Origin: Mycobacterium marseillense
GTDB lineage: Bacteria > Actinomycetota > Actinomycetes > Mycobacteriales > Mycobacteriaceae
Direction of reading: 5' to 3'
Length of the DNA: 64,000 nt
Assembly (NCBI RefSeq): GCF_010731675.1
Contig: NZ_AP022584.1
Location: 2,728,001-2,792,000 of the forward strand
The position numbers and the translations under genes were made by a program. The notes beneath the pieces are model-generated. The model had not been told where the DNA came from, did not search any database, and saw only the letters and a list, made by a program, of their open reading frames with translations. This document shows positions 1-8,559 of the stretch, piece after piece; position 1 is the stretch's first letter; each line of letters starts with the position of its first letter.

Positions 1-1
1 G

Positions 2-721
2 ACCGCGATGCCGGTGGCGGTGGTGCGCGGCCTGTCCGTGACCGACGACGGTTCGACGGCCCGGCGGTTGTTGCGGCCCGGCCCCGAAGACCTGTTCTGG
101 CTCGGCACCGCCGAGGCGATCGACCTGGGCCGCCGCGAGGCGCAGCTGCTGCGGCGATCGGTGCGCCAGTTCAGCGCCGAGCCCGTCCCGACCGATCTGG
201 TGGAGGCGGCGATCGCCGAGGCCCTCACCGCGCCGGCGCCCCATCACACCCGCCCGGTGCGGTTCGTCTGGCTGCAGCACCCGGGCACCCGGGCCCGGCT
301 GCTGGACCGCATGAAGGACAAGTGGCGGACCGACCTCGCCGGTGACGGCAAGCCCGCCGACGCCATCGAGCGGCGCGTGGCGCGCGGCCAGATCCTCTAC
401 GACGCCCCCGAAGTCGTCATCCCGATCCTGGTGCCGGACGGCGCCCACTCCTACCCCGACGCCGCCCGCACCGACGCCGAGCACACCATGTTCACCGTCG
501 CGGTCGGGGCGGCCGTGCAGGCCCTGCTGGTCGCGCTGGCGGTGCGCGGGGTGGGCAGCTGCTGGATCGGGTCGACCATTTTCGCCGCCGACCTGGTGCG
601 CGCCGAGCTCGAACTGCCCGCCGACTGGGAGCCCTTGGGCGCCATCGCCATCGGCTACGCCGCCGACCCCGCCGGCCCGCGTGACGCCGCGGATCCCGGG
701 GACCTGTTGATCCGCAAGTGA
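2..721 (+). CDS. fbiB: FbiB C-terminal nitroreductase-type domain (5' truncated by window edge)
   Basis: This is the C-terminal part of the F420:gamma-glutamyl ligase FbiB, which completes coenzyme F420 by adding the poly-glutamate tail. The reading frame is already open at base 2, and the full protein should be about 450 residues, so roughly the first 210 lie outside the window. The visible part is the FMN-binding nitroreductase-like domain, which in FbiB reduces the dehydro-F420 precursor; [13 protein letters not shown] is the typical start of such a domain and a GVGSCWIGS segment lies near its end. The stop is TGA at 719-721 and mamA starts 10 bases later on the same strand. Identification rests on sequence and on the following Rv3263-like gene order. 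The visible ATG at 8 is internal. Confidence 0.9.
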   Translation, partial: TAMPVAVVRGLSVTDDGSTARRLLRPGPEDLFWLGTAEAIDLGRREAQLLRRSVRQFSAEPVPTDLVEAAIAEALTAPAPHHTRPVRFVWLQHPGTRARLLDRMKDKWRTDLAGDGKPADAIERRVARGQILYDAPEVVIPILVPDGAHSYPDAARTDAEHTMFTVAVGAAVQALLVALAVRGVGSCWIGSTIFAADLVRAELELPADWEPLGAIAIGYAADPAGPRDAADPGDLLIRK

Positions 722-731
722 TACTGGGCGG

Positions 732-2321
732 ATGAACTTCGCGGGCAAGGCGGCGGCCTCGGCCGACAAGGTCCGCGGCGGCTACTACACCCCCGCTCCG
801 GTGGCGCGGTTCTTGGCCGGATGGGTTCGCGAGGCCGGCCCGAAGATCGTCGAACCGTCCTGCGGCGACGGCGCGATCCTGCGCGAGCTGGCCGCGCTCA
901 GCGACCGGGCCCACGGCGTCGAGCTGAGCGCGCGTGAGGCCGCCAAGGCCCGGCGGTTCGCTCCCGTCGACGCCGACAGCCTGTTCACCTGGCTCGCCGG
1001 GGCCGCTCAAGCCGACCTCGGCGGCTGGGACGGGGTGGCCGGCAATCCGCCCTACATCCGGTTCGGCCACTGGGCGGCGCCGCAGCGCGAGCCGGCGCTG
1101 GAGCTGATGCGCCGCGAGGGCCTGCGCCCGACCCGGCTGACCAATGCGTGGGTCCCGTTCGTCGTGGCCAGCACGGTGTTGGTGCGCGACGGCGGGCGGG
1201 TGGGCCTGGTGCTGGCGGCCGAGCTGCTGCAGGTCACCTACGCCGCCCCGCTGCGCGACTTTCTGCTCAGCCGTTTCCGCGAGATCACGCTGCTGACCTT
1301 CGAGCGCCTGGTGTTCGACGGCATCCTGCAGGAGGTCGTGTTGTTCTGCGGCGTCACCGGGCCCGGACCCGCCCGCATCCGCACGGTGCGCCTGCCCGAC
1401 GCCGACGCGCTGGCGCGGGCGGAGCTGGACGTCGAATGGGCGCCCGCCCTGCTGCACGACAACGAGAAGTGGACCAAGTACTTTCTGGACCCCGCCGCGA
1501 TCCGGCTGCTGCGCTCGCTTAAGGGCTCCGGCGCGTTGCTCCCGCTCGGGTCTCTCGCCGAGGTGGACGTGGGCATCGTGACCGGGCGCAACGCCTTTTT
1601 CACCCTGACCGATACCCAGGCGGCCGAGCTGGGATTGCGGCCGCACTGCGTTCCGCTCGTCTCGCGCAGCGCCCAGCTGTCCGGGCTGGTCTACGACACC
1701 GATTGCCGGGCAAGCGATGTCGCGGGCGGGCAGCGCAGCTGGCTGCTCAACGCGCCCCGCGAGCCCGACGATCCGGCGTTGATCGCCCACATCCGCGCCG
1801 GGGAGGCCGCCGGCGTGCACCGCGGCTACAAGTGCTCGATCCGCAGACCGTGGTGGAGGACGCCGTCGCTGTGGGTGCCAGACCTGTTCCTGCTGCGCCA
1901 GATTCACCGGGCGCCGAGGCTGACCGTCAACGGGGTGGGTGCGGTGAGTACCGACACCGTGCACCGGGTGCGACTGACGGGTGAGGATCGCGTCGACCCG
2001 GCCGCGCTGGCCGCGGTCTTCCACAACAGCGTGACGTTCGCCTTCGCCGAGATCATGGGCCGCAGCTACGGCGGGGGTGTGCTGGAGCTCGAACCCGGCG
2101 AGGCCGAGCAGCTGCCCATTCCCGCGCCGGCACACGTCGATCCCGACCTCGCCGGCGATGTGGACCTGCTGTTGAAGGCCAACGAGATCGACAAGGCACT
2201 CGACCTCGTCGACCGTCGCGTGCTGATCGAGGGGCTGGGACTGGCGGCCGAAACGGTGGCGGACTGCCGCGCCGCGTGGGCGTCGCTGGCCGATCGCAGG
2301 AAACGGCGGGCCGCGCGATGA
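732..2321 (+). CDS. mamA: N6-adenine DNA methyltransferase MamA-like
   Basis: This 529-residue protein is a stand-alone adenine-N6 DNA methyltransferase, orthologous in position to Rv3263 (MamA), which methylates the adenine of a CTGGAG-type site and tunes promoters whose -10 overlaps it. The SAM-binding motif I (IVEPSCGDGAIL) sits near residue 40 and the catalytic motif IV NPPY (AGNPPYIRFGHW) near residue 105, giving the N-terminal catalytic half. The C-terminal half, with a tract containing GRSYGGGVLELEPGE, resembles the target-recognition part of type I and IIG enzymes. No restriction subunit is visible beside it, so it looks like an orphan methylase. The ATG at 732 follows fbiB by 10 bases. 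The stop overlaps the start of the NUDIX gene (ATGA), suggesting translational coupling. Confidence 0.88.
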   Translation: MNFAGKAAASADKVRGGYYTPAPVARFLAGWVREAGPKIVEPSCGDGAILRELAALSDRAHGVELSAREAAKARRFAPVDADSLFTWLAGAAQADLGGWDGVAGNPPYIRFGHWAAPQREPALELMRREGLRPTRLTNAWVPFVVASTVLVRDGGRVGLVLAAELLQVTYAAPLRDFLLSRFREITLLTFERLVFDGILQEVVLFCGVTGPGPARIRTVRLPDADALARAELDVEWAPALLHDNEKWTKYFLDPAAIRLLRSLKGSGALLPLGSLAEVDVGIVTGRNAFFTLTDTQAAELGLRPHCVPLVSRSAQLSGLVYDTDCRASDVAGGQRSWLLNAPREPDDPALIAHIRAGEAAGVHRGYKCSIRRPWWRTPSLWVPDLFLLRQIHRAPRLTVNGVGAVSTDTVHRVRLTGEDRVDPAALAAVFHNSVTFAFAEIMGRSYGGGVLELEPGEAEQLPIPAPAHVDPDLAGDVDLLLKANEIDKALDLVDRRVLIEGLGLAAETVADCRAAWASLADRRKRRAAR

Positions 2322-2860
2322 GCCTGCGGGAGTCGGTGATCGCGATCCTGTCCGGCTGGGAACCCCCGGACGCGGGCCAGGATTCGTTGCGGCACGCCGT
2401 CTTGGCGTTCGTCGAAGCCCGCGACGACGCGTGCCGCCGCGAGTGCGTGCCGGGGCACGTCACCGCCTCGGCGCTGGTGCTCGATCACAGCGGCGACCGG
2501 GTGCTGCTGACGCTGCATCGCCGCCTGGGCCGGTGGGTGCAGCTGGGCGGCCACTGTGACGAGGGTGACCCAGACATTGTCGCCGCGGCGTTGCGCGAGG
2601 CCACCGAGGAATCCGGGGTCGACGGTCTGCGGATGGCACCCGAATTGGCCGCCGTGCACGTGCATCCGGTGGTGTGCTCGCTGGGCGTGCCCACCCGCCA
2701 TCTGGATTTGCAGTTCGTGGCGCACGCGCCGGCCGGCGCTCAAATCGCGATCAGCGACGAGTCGGAGGACCTGCGCTGGTGGCCCGCCGACGCGTTGCCG
2801 GAGGGCACCGATCACGCGCTGGCGTATCTGGTTTCGCGGGCGCGGGCCCGCCGAGTGTGA
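2318..2860 (+). CDS. NUDIX hydrolase
   Basis: This 180-residue NUDIX-family pyrophosphohydrolase would hydrolyse a nucleoside-diphosphate-linked substrate that cannot be named from sequence. The NUDIX box is recognisable in GGHCDEGD followed by LREATEESG, but the usual Glu after the first glycine pair is an Asp and the spacing is one longer than consensus, as in other GGH-type members. The N-terminal 40 residues are helical and lie outside the core fold. The ATG at 2318-2320 overlaps the mamA stop (ATGA), so it is probably translated with mamA. I recall no equivalent gene at this spot in M. tuberculosis. A longer in-frame start at 2276 lies inside mamA and is less likely. Confidence 0.85.
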   Translation: MSLRESVIAILSGWEPPDAGQDSLRHAVLAFVEARDDACRRECVPGHVTASALVLDHSGDRVLLTLHRRLGRWVQLGGHCDEGDPDIVAAALREATEESGVDGLRMAPELAAVHVHPVVCSLGVPTRHLDLQFVAHAPAGAQIAISDESEDLRWWPADALPEGTDHALAYLVSRARARRV

Positions 2861-2909
2861 GGCCTGCCGCGCATTCGGCGCCGACGACGCGGCCAGCCGC
2901 ACACTCGGC
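2850..2909. terminator. Inverted repeat between convergent genes
   Basis: GCCGAGTGTG at 2850-2859 is repeated in inverted form as CACACTCGGC at 2900-2909, a perfect 10-bp stem with a 40-base loop. It lies where the NUDIX gene and the oppositely oriented manB end, so it may stop transcription from both sides. There is no U-tract, which is usual for mycobacterial terminators. The first arm overlaps the last codons of the NUDIX gene. Confidence 0.45.
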
Positions 2910-2926
2910 GTGAGGAAACCCCGCGC

Positions 2927-4003
2927 TCAGACGTCGGAGGAGTAGCGGATCCCGCCGTCGGGAATCGACACACCGGGCCACACCCGGGCGCCGCGCAACA
3001 GTTCGCAGCGCGCGCCGATGTCGGCGCCGTCGCCGATCACCCCGTCGCGGATCAGCGCCCGCGGGCCGATGCGCGCGCCGAAGCCGATGATTGAGCGCTC
3101 GATCACGCTGCCGGCCTCGACCTTGGCGCCGTCGAAGATCACCGCGCCGTCCAGCCGGACGCCGGGCCCGATCTCGGCGCCCCGCCCCACCACGGTGCCG
3201 CCGATCAGCACCGCGCCCGGCGACACCGCCGCGCCGTCGTGCACCAGCTGCTCGCCGCGGTGGCCGTGTAAGGCGGGCGACGGCGCGATGCCGCGCACCA
3301 GGTCCGCCGACCCCCGGACGAAGTCTTCCGGGGTGCCCATGTCGCGCCAATAGCTGGCGTCGACGTAGCCGCACACCTTGACACCGGGATCGGACAGCAG
3401 CGCGGGGAACACCTCGCGCTCCACCGAAACCTCACGGCCGCGCGGGATCCGGTCGATCACGTCGCGGGCGAACACGTAGCAGCCGGCGTTGATCTGGTCG
3501 GTCGGCGGATCCTGCGTCTTCTCCAGGAAGGCGGTGACGCGGCCGTCCTCGGTGGTCACGCAGCCAAACGCCCGGGGGTCGCCGACCCGGACCAGGTGCA
3601 GGGTGAGGTCGGATTCCTGGGCGCGGTGAAAGTCGAGCATCTGGCCCAGGTCGGCGCCGGAGAGGACGTCGCCGTTGAACACCATCGCGGTGTCATGCCG
3701 CAGGTGGCCCACGACGTTGGCGATGCCGCCGCCGGTGCCCAGCGGGCTCTCCTCGGTGACGTATTCGATCTGCAGGCCCAGCTTGGAACCGTCGCCGAAC
3801 TCCGCCTCGAAGACGGCGGCCCGATACGACGTGCTCAAGATGACGTGCTCGAGGCCCGCGGCGGCGACCCGCGACAACAGATGGGTGAGGAACGGCAACC
3901 CGGCGGTGGGCAGCATGGGCTTGGGCGCCGACAGCGTCAACGGCCGCAGCCGGGTGCCCTTACCGCCGACCAGGATCACGACGTCGACTTGTGGAGTTCC
4001 CAC
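2927..4003 (-). CDS. manB: Mannose-1-phosphate guanylyltransferase (GDP-mannose pyrophosphorylase)
   Basis: This cytoplasmic enzyme makes GDP-mannose from mannose-1-phosphate and GTP for mannolipids, lipoarabinomannan and glycoproteins. The 358 residues have a nucleotidyltransferase domain beginning VILVGGKGTRLRPLT, the sugar-nucleotide pyrophosphorylase signature, with KPMLP about 15 residues later and the metal-binding FNGDVL near residue 110. The last 90 residues are hexapeptide repeats of a left-handed beta helix (GAVLIGGTVVGRGAEIGPGV). It matches Rv3264c, named manB in M. tuberculosis although it is functionally a ManC-type enzyme and is sometimes called rmlA2. The start is GTG with AGAAGGG about nine bases upstream, one base after the wbbL stop, so it is the last gene of rmlD-wbbL-manB. 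Confidence 0.9.
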   Translation of the reverse strand: MGTPQVDVVILVGGKGTRLRPLTLSAPKPMLPTAGLPFLTHLLSRVAAAGLEHVILSTSYRAAVFEAEFGDGSKLGLQIEYVTEESPLGTGGGIANVVGHLRHDTAMVFNGDVLSGADLGQMLDFHRAQESDLTLHLVRVGDPRAFGCVTTEDGRVTAFLEKTQDPPTDQINAGCYVFARDVIDRIPRGREVSVEREVFPALLSDPGVKVCGYVDASYWRDMGTPEDFVRGSADLVRGIAPSPALHGHRGEQLVHDGAAVSPGAVLIGGTVVGRGAEIGPGVRLDGAVIFDGAKVEAGSVIERSIIGFGARIGPRALIRDGVIGDGADIGARCELLRGARVWPGVSIPDGGIRYSSDV

Positions 4004-4004
4004 C

Positions 4005-4895
4005 TCAGTGTCGCCCTTCTACCAGTCTCGCCCGGCCCGACGCGCGCACCGCGCTGCGCACCATCAGGCGGGAACGTACCGCCAATGACGCGCGCAGCGC
4101 CCAGCGCAGCGGCGCGCGCAACCGACCGGCATGCCGGTCGGCCAGAAACATATACGTGCTCTTGTGATGGGCGGCCAGGTGGCTGGCCGGGTCCCCGCCC
4201 GTGGAGTGGCCCTTGTGGTGCAGGACTTCGGCCGAGGGCACGTAGACGGAAAGCCAGCCGGCCTTGCCGAGGCGGTCGCCGAGGTCGACGTCCTCCATGT
4301 ACATGAAGTAGCGCTCATCAAATCCGCCGACCCGCTCGAATGCCGACCGGCGCACCAGCAGGCACGATCCCGACAGCCAGCCCACCGGACGCTCGCTGGG
4401 CTCCAGCCGCTCCTGGCGGTACGCCGCCGACCACGGGTTGGTCTTCCAGAACGGCCCGACGACCGCGTGCATGCCACCGCGGATCAGGCTGGGCAGGTGC
4501 CGCGCCGACGGATACACCGACCCGTCGGGGTCGCGGACCAGCGGGCCCAGGGCACCGGCGCGCGGCCAGCGCGACGCGGCGTCCAGCAGGGCGTCGATGC
4601 TGCCCGGTCCCCACTGCACGTCCGGGTTGGCCACGATCACCCAGTCGTCCTCGCGGTCCAGTTGCGCGACGGCGCGATTCACCGCGGTGCCGTAGCCGAG
4701 GTTGGCCCCGGTGTGAAACAGCCGCACGTTGGGATAGCGGTCGACGGCCGCCTGCGGCGTGCCGTCGGTGGAGCCGTTGTCGGCCAGCAGCACGCACACC
4801 TCCCGCTCCGTGGCCAGCGACAGCGAGGCCAGGAAGCGCTCCAGGTGCGGGCCCGGCGAGTAGGTCACCGTCACGACCGGCAGAACGTCAGTCAC
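4005..4895 (-). CDS. wbbL: Rhamnosyltransferase WbbL (arabinogalactan linker)
   Basis: This 296-residue family 2 glycosyltransferase adds rhamnose from dTDP-rhamnose to the polyprenyl-linked GlcNAc, forming the linker that joins arabinogalactan to peptidoglycan; it is essential in mycobacteria. The N-terminal nucleotide-binding region begins VTVTYSPGPHLERFL and contains LLADNGSTDGTP; an acidic NPDVQWGPGS and a YMEDVDLGDRLG acceptor-side motif follow. It is very close in sequence to Rv3265c. The start is taken as the GTG at 4893-4895, giving VTDVLPVV as in M. tuberculosis, and it overlaps the end of rmlD by eight bases. A longer frame runs upstream to 4940 but only inside rmlD. Overlaps on both sides point to one transcript with rmlD and manB. 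Confidence 0.93.
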   Translation of the reverse strand: MTDVLPVVTVTYSPGPHLERFLASLSLATEREVCVLLADNGSTDGTPQAAVDRYPNVRLFHTGANLGYGTAVNRAVAQLDREDDWVIVANPDVQWGPGSIDALLDAASRWPRAGALGPLVRDPDGSVYPSARHLPSLIRGGMHAVVGPFWKTNPWSAAYRQERLEPSERPVGWLSGSCLLVRRSAFERVGGFDERYFMYMEDVDLGDRLGKAGWLSVYVPSAEVLHHKGHSTGGDPASHLAAHHKSTYMFLADRHAGRLRAPLRWALRASLAVRSRLMVRSAVRASGRARLVEGRH

Positions 4896-5775
4896 GCGTA
4901 GAGGGTAACGGTCGATCGGCCGCGGCCAGGGCGGCGACAAGCGCGGGGCGCCAGGGCCTTAGGGGCCGCAGCCCGGCCGCCGCCGACTGACCGCCCGACA
5001 GCGCGGAGTAGGCCGGCCGCGGCGCCGGCCGGGGGAAGTGGTCCGTGCTGACCGGGCGCACCCGCGCGGGGTCGGCGCCACATTCCTCGAAGACGGCGCG
5101 AGCCTGCTCGAACCGCGAGACCGCGCCCTCGTTGGCGGCGTGCAGGATCGGGCCGGGCACGCGATCGTCGACGATCTGCAGCAGCGCTTCGGCCAGGTCG
5201 CCGACGTAGGTCGGGGACCCGGTCTGGTCGTCGACCACGTCCACCGGGCCGTCCCCGGCGGCGAGCCGGCGCATGACGGCGACGAAGTCCTTGCCGGCGC
5301 CGCCGGTGTAGACCCAGGCGGTGCGCACGACGACCGCCTCGGGCAGCGCGGCCAGGACGGCCTGCTCCCCCGCGGCCTTGCTGCGCGCATACACGCCCTG
5401 CGGCGCGGTCTGATCGCTGGGCTCGTACGGCCGCGGGGCCGCGCCACCGAAGTCGCCGTTGAAGACGTAGTCGGTGGAGACGTGGATCAGCTGGGCGCCG
5501 GCGCGCGCGCAAGCCCGCGCCAGATGCCCGGGACCGGCCTCGTTGACGGCGAAGGCGCCCGCCTCGTCGGTCTCGGCGCCGTCGACGTTGGTGTAGGCCG
5601 CGCAGTTGATCACCACGTCACCGCGCTGCACGATCCGTTCGGCCGCCGCGGGGTCGGTGATGTCCCACTGCGACGACGAATGTGCCAGGACCTCCCGGCC
5701 CTGACCTGCCGCCAGCGAGCTCAAATAGCCGCCGAGCTGTCCACCGGCCCCGGTGATCACGATCCTGCCTGACAT
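4888..5775 (-). CDS. rmlD: dTDP-4-dehydrorhamnose reductase
   Basis: RmlD catalyses the last step of dTDP-L-rhamnose synthesis, NADPH reduction of dTDP-4-keto-rhamnose. The 295-residue protein is an extended short-chain dehydrogenase: the Rossmann motif GAGGQLGGYL is at residues 9-18, NCAAYTNVDGAE follows, and the catalytic STDYVFNG with the downstream YARSKAAGE (Tyr-x3-Lys) is clear. It starts with ATG at 5773-5775. It heads the rmlD-wbbL-manB operon, so the donor-making enzyme and the transferase that uses the donor are co-expressed. The 108 bases upstream separate it from the divergent LCP ligase gene and must hold both promoters. Confidence 0.93.
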   Translation of the reverse strand: MSGRIVITGAGGQLGGYLSSLAAGQGREVLAHSSSQWDITDPAAAERIVQRGDVVINCAAYTNVDGAETDEAGAFAVNEAGPGHLARACARAGAQLIHVSTDYVFNGDFGGAAPRPYEPSDQTAPQGVYARSKAAGEQAVLAALPEAVVVRTAWVYTGGAGKDFVAVMRRLAAGDGPVDVVDDQTGSPTYVGDLAEALLQIVDDRVPGPILHAANEGAVSRFEQARAVFEECGADPARVRPVSTDHFPRPAPRPAYSALSGGQSAAAGLRPLRPWRPALVAALAAADRPLPSTRD

Positions 5776-5883
5776 GGTTCGAGTTTGGCATGGCCGAAAA
5801 AAGTCCCAGAATTCGCGGGGCCGCGCGGGCCACGCCGCCGTCGGCTACCCGTGAAGCTGATGTGTCGCAAGTAATGTAGTGGG

Positions 5884-7356
5884 ATGCCTGTGCAACGTGT
5901 GGTTCGTGTGATTGCCACCGTGCTGACGCTCGCGGTCGTCGTCGGCACCGGGATCGCGTGGAGCAATGTCCGGTCCTTCGAAGACGGCATCTTTCACATG
6001 TCGGCGCCCTCGCTGGGCAAGGGCGGCGACGACGGCGCGATCGACATCCTGCTGGTCGGCCTGGACAGCCGCACCGACGCGCACGGCAACCCGCTGTCCC
6101 AGGAGGAGCTGGACACGCTGCGGGCCGGCGACGAGGAAGCCACCAACACCGACACGATCATCCTGATCCGGATCCCCAACAACGGGAAGTCGGCGACCGC
6201 GATCTCGATCCCGCGCGACTCCTACGTCGCCGCCCCCGGCCTCGGCAAGACCAAGATCAACGGCGTCTACGGCCAGACCCGGGAAGCCAAGCGCGCCAGC
6301 CTGGTCCGGGCCGGCGACGCCGCCGCGGACGCGGCCGCCCAGGGCACCGAGGCCGGCCGCGAGGCGCTGATCAAGACCGTCGCCGACCTCACCGGCGTCA
6401 CCGTCGACCACTACGCCGAGATCGGCCTGCTCGGCTTCTCGCTGATCACCGACGCCCTCGGCGGCGTCGACGTCTGCCTCAAAGAGCCGGTCTTCGAACC
6501 GCTTTCGGGCGCCGACTTCCCGGCGGGCCCGCAACGGCTCAGCGGCCCCGAGGCCCTCAGCTTCGTGCGCCAGCGCCACGAACTGCCGCGCGGGGACCTG
6601 GACCGGGTGGTGCGCCAGCAGGTGGTGATGGCCTCGCTCGCCCACCGGGTCATCTCCAGCAAGACGCTGTCCAGCCCCACCACGGTGCGGCGCCTGGAAG
6701 CCGCGGTCCAGCGTTCGGTCGTGATCTCGGCCGGATGGGACGTGATGGATTTCGTGCAGCAGATGCAGAAGCTGGCCGGCGGCAACGTCGCGTTCGCCAC
6801 CATCCCGGTGCTCGACGGCGCCGGCTGGAGCGACGACGGCATGCAGAGCGTGGTGCGGGTGGATCCGCACCAGGTGGCCGACTGGGTCGGTGGGCTGCTG
6901 CACGAGCAGGAAGAGGGCAAGACCGAGGAGATCGCCTACACGCCCGCGAAGACCACCGCCAGCGTCGTCAACGACACCGACATCAACGGCCTGGCCGCCG
7001 CCGTATCAGACGTGTTGAGCGCCAAGGGCTTTGCCACGGGATCGGTGGGCAACAACGATGGCGGGCACGTCAAGGCCAGCCAGGTCCGCGCCGCCAAGAG
7101 CGACGACATGGGGGCCAAGGAGGTCTCCAAGGAACTGGGCGGGTTGCCGGTGATCGCCGACACCTCGCTGGCGCCGGGCGCAGTGCGGGTGGTGCTGGCC
7201 AACGACTACAGCGGTCCGGGGTCGGGCCTGTCCGGCACCGAGTCGATCATGCCCGCCCGGGTCTCCACCGCCGGCGCGGTCGCCACCAACCCCAACCTTC
7301 CCCCGCCGTCGCCGATCCTGACCGCCGGCTCCGACAAACCGGAGTGCATAAACTAA
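5884..7356 (+). CDS. lcp1: LytR-CpsA-Psr family arabinogalactan-peptidoglycan ligase (Lcp1-like)
   Basis: This 490-residue membrane-anchored LCP protein corresponds to Rv3267 (Lcp1), the phosphotransferase that attaches arabinogalactan to peptidoglycan on the outer face of the membrane. One N-terminal helix (about residues 8-27) is followed by the LCP domain: ILLVGLDSR near residue 55, a TDTIILIRI strand, the SIPRDSYV motif with its catalytic Arg, and FVRQRHELPRGDLDR with further conserved Args. A second domain of LytR_C type covers about residues 350-440 (VVNDTDINGLA). The tail is Pro-rich with a single Cys near the end. It starts with ATG at 5884, divergent from rmlD, so linker synthesis and ligation sit side by side. 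Confidence 0.9.
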   Translation: MPVQRVVRVIATVLTLAVVVGTGIAWSNVRSFEDGIFHMSAPSLGKGGDDGAIDILLVGLDSRTDAHGNPLSQEELDTLRAGDEEATNTDTIILIRIPNNGKSATAISIPRDSYVAAPGLGKTKINGVYGQTREAKRASLVRAGDAAADAAAQGTEAGREALIKTVADLTGVTVDHYAEIGLLGFSLITDALGGVDVCLKEPVFEPLSGADFPAGPQRLSGPEALSFVRQRHELPRGDLDRVVRQQVVMASLAHRVISSKTLSSPTTVRRLEAAVQRSVVISAGWDVMDFVQQMQKLAGGNVAFATIPVLDGAGWSDDGMQSVVRVDPHQVADWVGGLLHEQEEGKTEEIAYTPAKTTASVVNDTDINGLAAAVSDVLSAKGFATGSVGNNDGGHVKASQVRAAKSDDMGAKEVSKELGGLPVIADTSLAPGAVRVVLANDYSGPGSGLSGTESIMPARVSTAGAVATNPNLPPPSPILTAGSDKPECIN

Positions 7357-7362
7357 CGACCC

Positions 7363-8079
7363 GTGCAACAACCGAGCACGCTGAGCGGGGCCATCCTCGA
7401 TCCGATGCTGCGGGCCGACCCGGTCGGCCCGCGGATCACGTACTACGACGACGCCACCGGCGAGCGCATCGAGCTGTCCGCGGTGACGCTGGCGAACTGG
7501 GCCGCCAAGACGGGCAACCTGTTGCGCGACGAACTGGGGGCCGGGCCGAACAGCCGCGTCGCAATCCTGCTGCCCGCGCACTGGCAGACGGCGGCGGTGC
7601 TGTTCGGGGTGTGGTGGATCGGCGCCGAGGCGACACTGACCGGGGCGGCGGACGTCGCGCTGTGCACGGCCGAGCGCCTCGACGAGGCCGACGACGCGGT
7701 CGCGGGGGGCGAGGTCGCGGTGCTGTCGCTGGACGCGTTCGGCCGCCCGGCGCCCGACCTGCCGATCGGTGTGACCGACTACGCGACCGCGGTGCGGGTG
7801 CACGGCGACCAGATCGTCCCCGAGCCGCGCCCGGGTCCGGCGCTGGACGGGCGCTCGGTCGACGAGCTGCTGGCGGACTGTCAAAACTCCGCGGCGGCAA
7901 GGGGTTTGACGTCGGGCGACCGGGTGCTCTCCGATAAGCCGTGGACCGAACCCGCCGGCCTGGTGGATCACCTGCTGGCGATCTTGGCCGCCGGCGCCTC
8001 GCTGGTGCAGGTGGCCCACGCCGACCCCGCCGCCCAGGCGCGACGGATCGAGACGGAAAAAGTCACCCGGGTGCTGTGA
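7363..8079 (+). CDS. TIGR03089-type protein (truncated AMP-binding fold)
   Basis: This 238-residue protein matches the actinobacterial family TIGR03089 and corresponds in position to Rv3268. It resembles only the N-terminal part of acyl-CoA synthetase-like AMP-binding enzymes (ANWAAKTGNLLRDELG and VAILLPAHWQTA are typical of that region). It lacks the TSGTTG-type ATP motif and the C-terminal domain, so it is unlikely to be a working ligase. Its function is unknown. It starts with GTG at 7363, six bases after the Lcp1-like gene, implying co-transcription and perhaps a cell-envelope role. The C-terminal stretch LLAILAAGASLVQVAHAD remains similar to ligase core strands. Confidence 0.8.
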   Translation: MQQPSTLSGAILDPMLRADPVGPRITYYDDATGERIELSAVTLANWAAKTGNLLRDELGAGPNSRVAILLPAHWQTAAVLFGVWWIGAEATLTGAADVALCTAERLDEADDAVAGGEVAVLSLDAFGRPAPDLPIGVTDYATAVRVHGDQIVPEPRPGPALDGRSVDELLADCQNSAAARGLTSGDRVLSDKPWTEPAGLVDHLLAILAAGASLVQVAHADPAAQARRIETEKVTRVL

Positions 8080-8191
8080 GGCCGCCGCCGGCGAGCGCGC
8101 GCCGCCCGGCGACACGCCGGGGCTGGCGTGCATCTGCGCTCTCGCCGGGCCGGACCCGTCGCCTCGGGGCGGCCGCCCCTCCGCCCGATTC

Positions 8192-8209
8192 ATATTGATA
8201 TCGCAATAT
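8192..8209. promoter_or_regulatory. AT-rich inverted repeat upstream of pacL1-ctpC (candidate metal-sensor operator)
   Basis: ATATTG at 8192-8197 and CAATAT at 8204-8209 form an inverted repeat around a GATATC-containing centre, in a very AT-rich island within a GC-rich intergenic region. It lies about 60 bases before the pacL1 start. Operators of ArsR/SmtB-type metal sensors are AT-rich palindromes of this general kind. The identity of any regulator is inference. Confidence 0.4.
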
Positions 8210-8269
8210 TTCGATGTTAACGTCGAGCGAGCATGGGCTACAGCTGAGACGACGAGGAAGGTTGCGGCA

Positions 8270-8551
8270 ATGGCGGTGTACGGGCTCTTGGCGAAGGCGG
8301 CGGGAACGGTGGTCACCGGGCTGGTCGGCGTGACGGCCTACGAGGTGGCGCGCAAGGCCGTGGCCAAGGCGCCGCTGCACGAGACCGCGGTGAAGGGCGC
8401 CGAGCTCGGATTGCGTGGCACCCGCAAGGCCGAGGAGGCCGCCGAATCGGCACGGCTCAAGCTCGCCGACGTCATGGCCGAGGCCCGCGAACGCATCGGC
8501 GAGGAGGCGCCCACCCCGTCGATCGCCGACACCCACGACCACGAGCACTGA
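8270..8551 (+). CDS. pacL1: PacL-type DUF1490 small membrane metal-resistance scaffold
   Basis: This 93-residue protein corresponds to Rv3269, now called PacL1, which clusters P-type ATPases such as CtpC in membrane patches and helps zinc tolerance. The N-terminal half holds one hydrophobic segment (about residues 4-24, AAGTVVTGLVGVTAYEV). A charged helix rich in Ala, Glu and Arg follows. The C-terminus ends DTHDHEH, a His/Asp-rich tail like the metal-binding tail described for PacL1. The chosen ATG at 8270 has GAGGAAGG eleven bases upstream; an earlier in-frame start at 8195 would fall inside the AT-rich operator-like site. ctpC begins eight bases after the stop, so the two are surely co-expressed. 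Confidence 0.87.
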   Translation: MAVYGLLAKAAGTVVTGLVGVTAYEVARKAVAKAPLHETAVKGAELGLRGTRKAEEAAESARLKLADVMAEARERIGEEAPTPSIADTHDHEH

Positions 8552-8559
8552 TCGCCGCT

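Noticed and set aside
492..2135. A long leftward frame over fbiB and mamA
   Set aside because: Shadow frame with low-complexity composition; mamA motifs are on the other strand.
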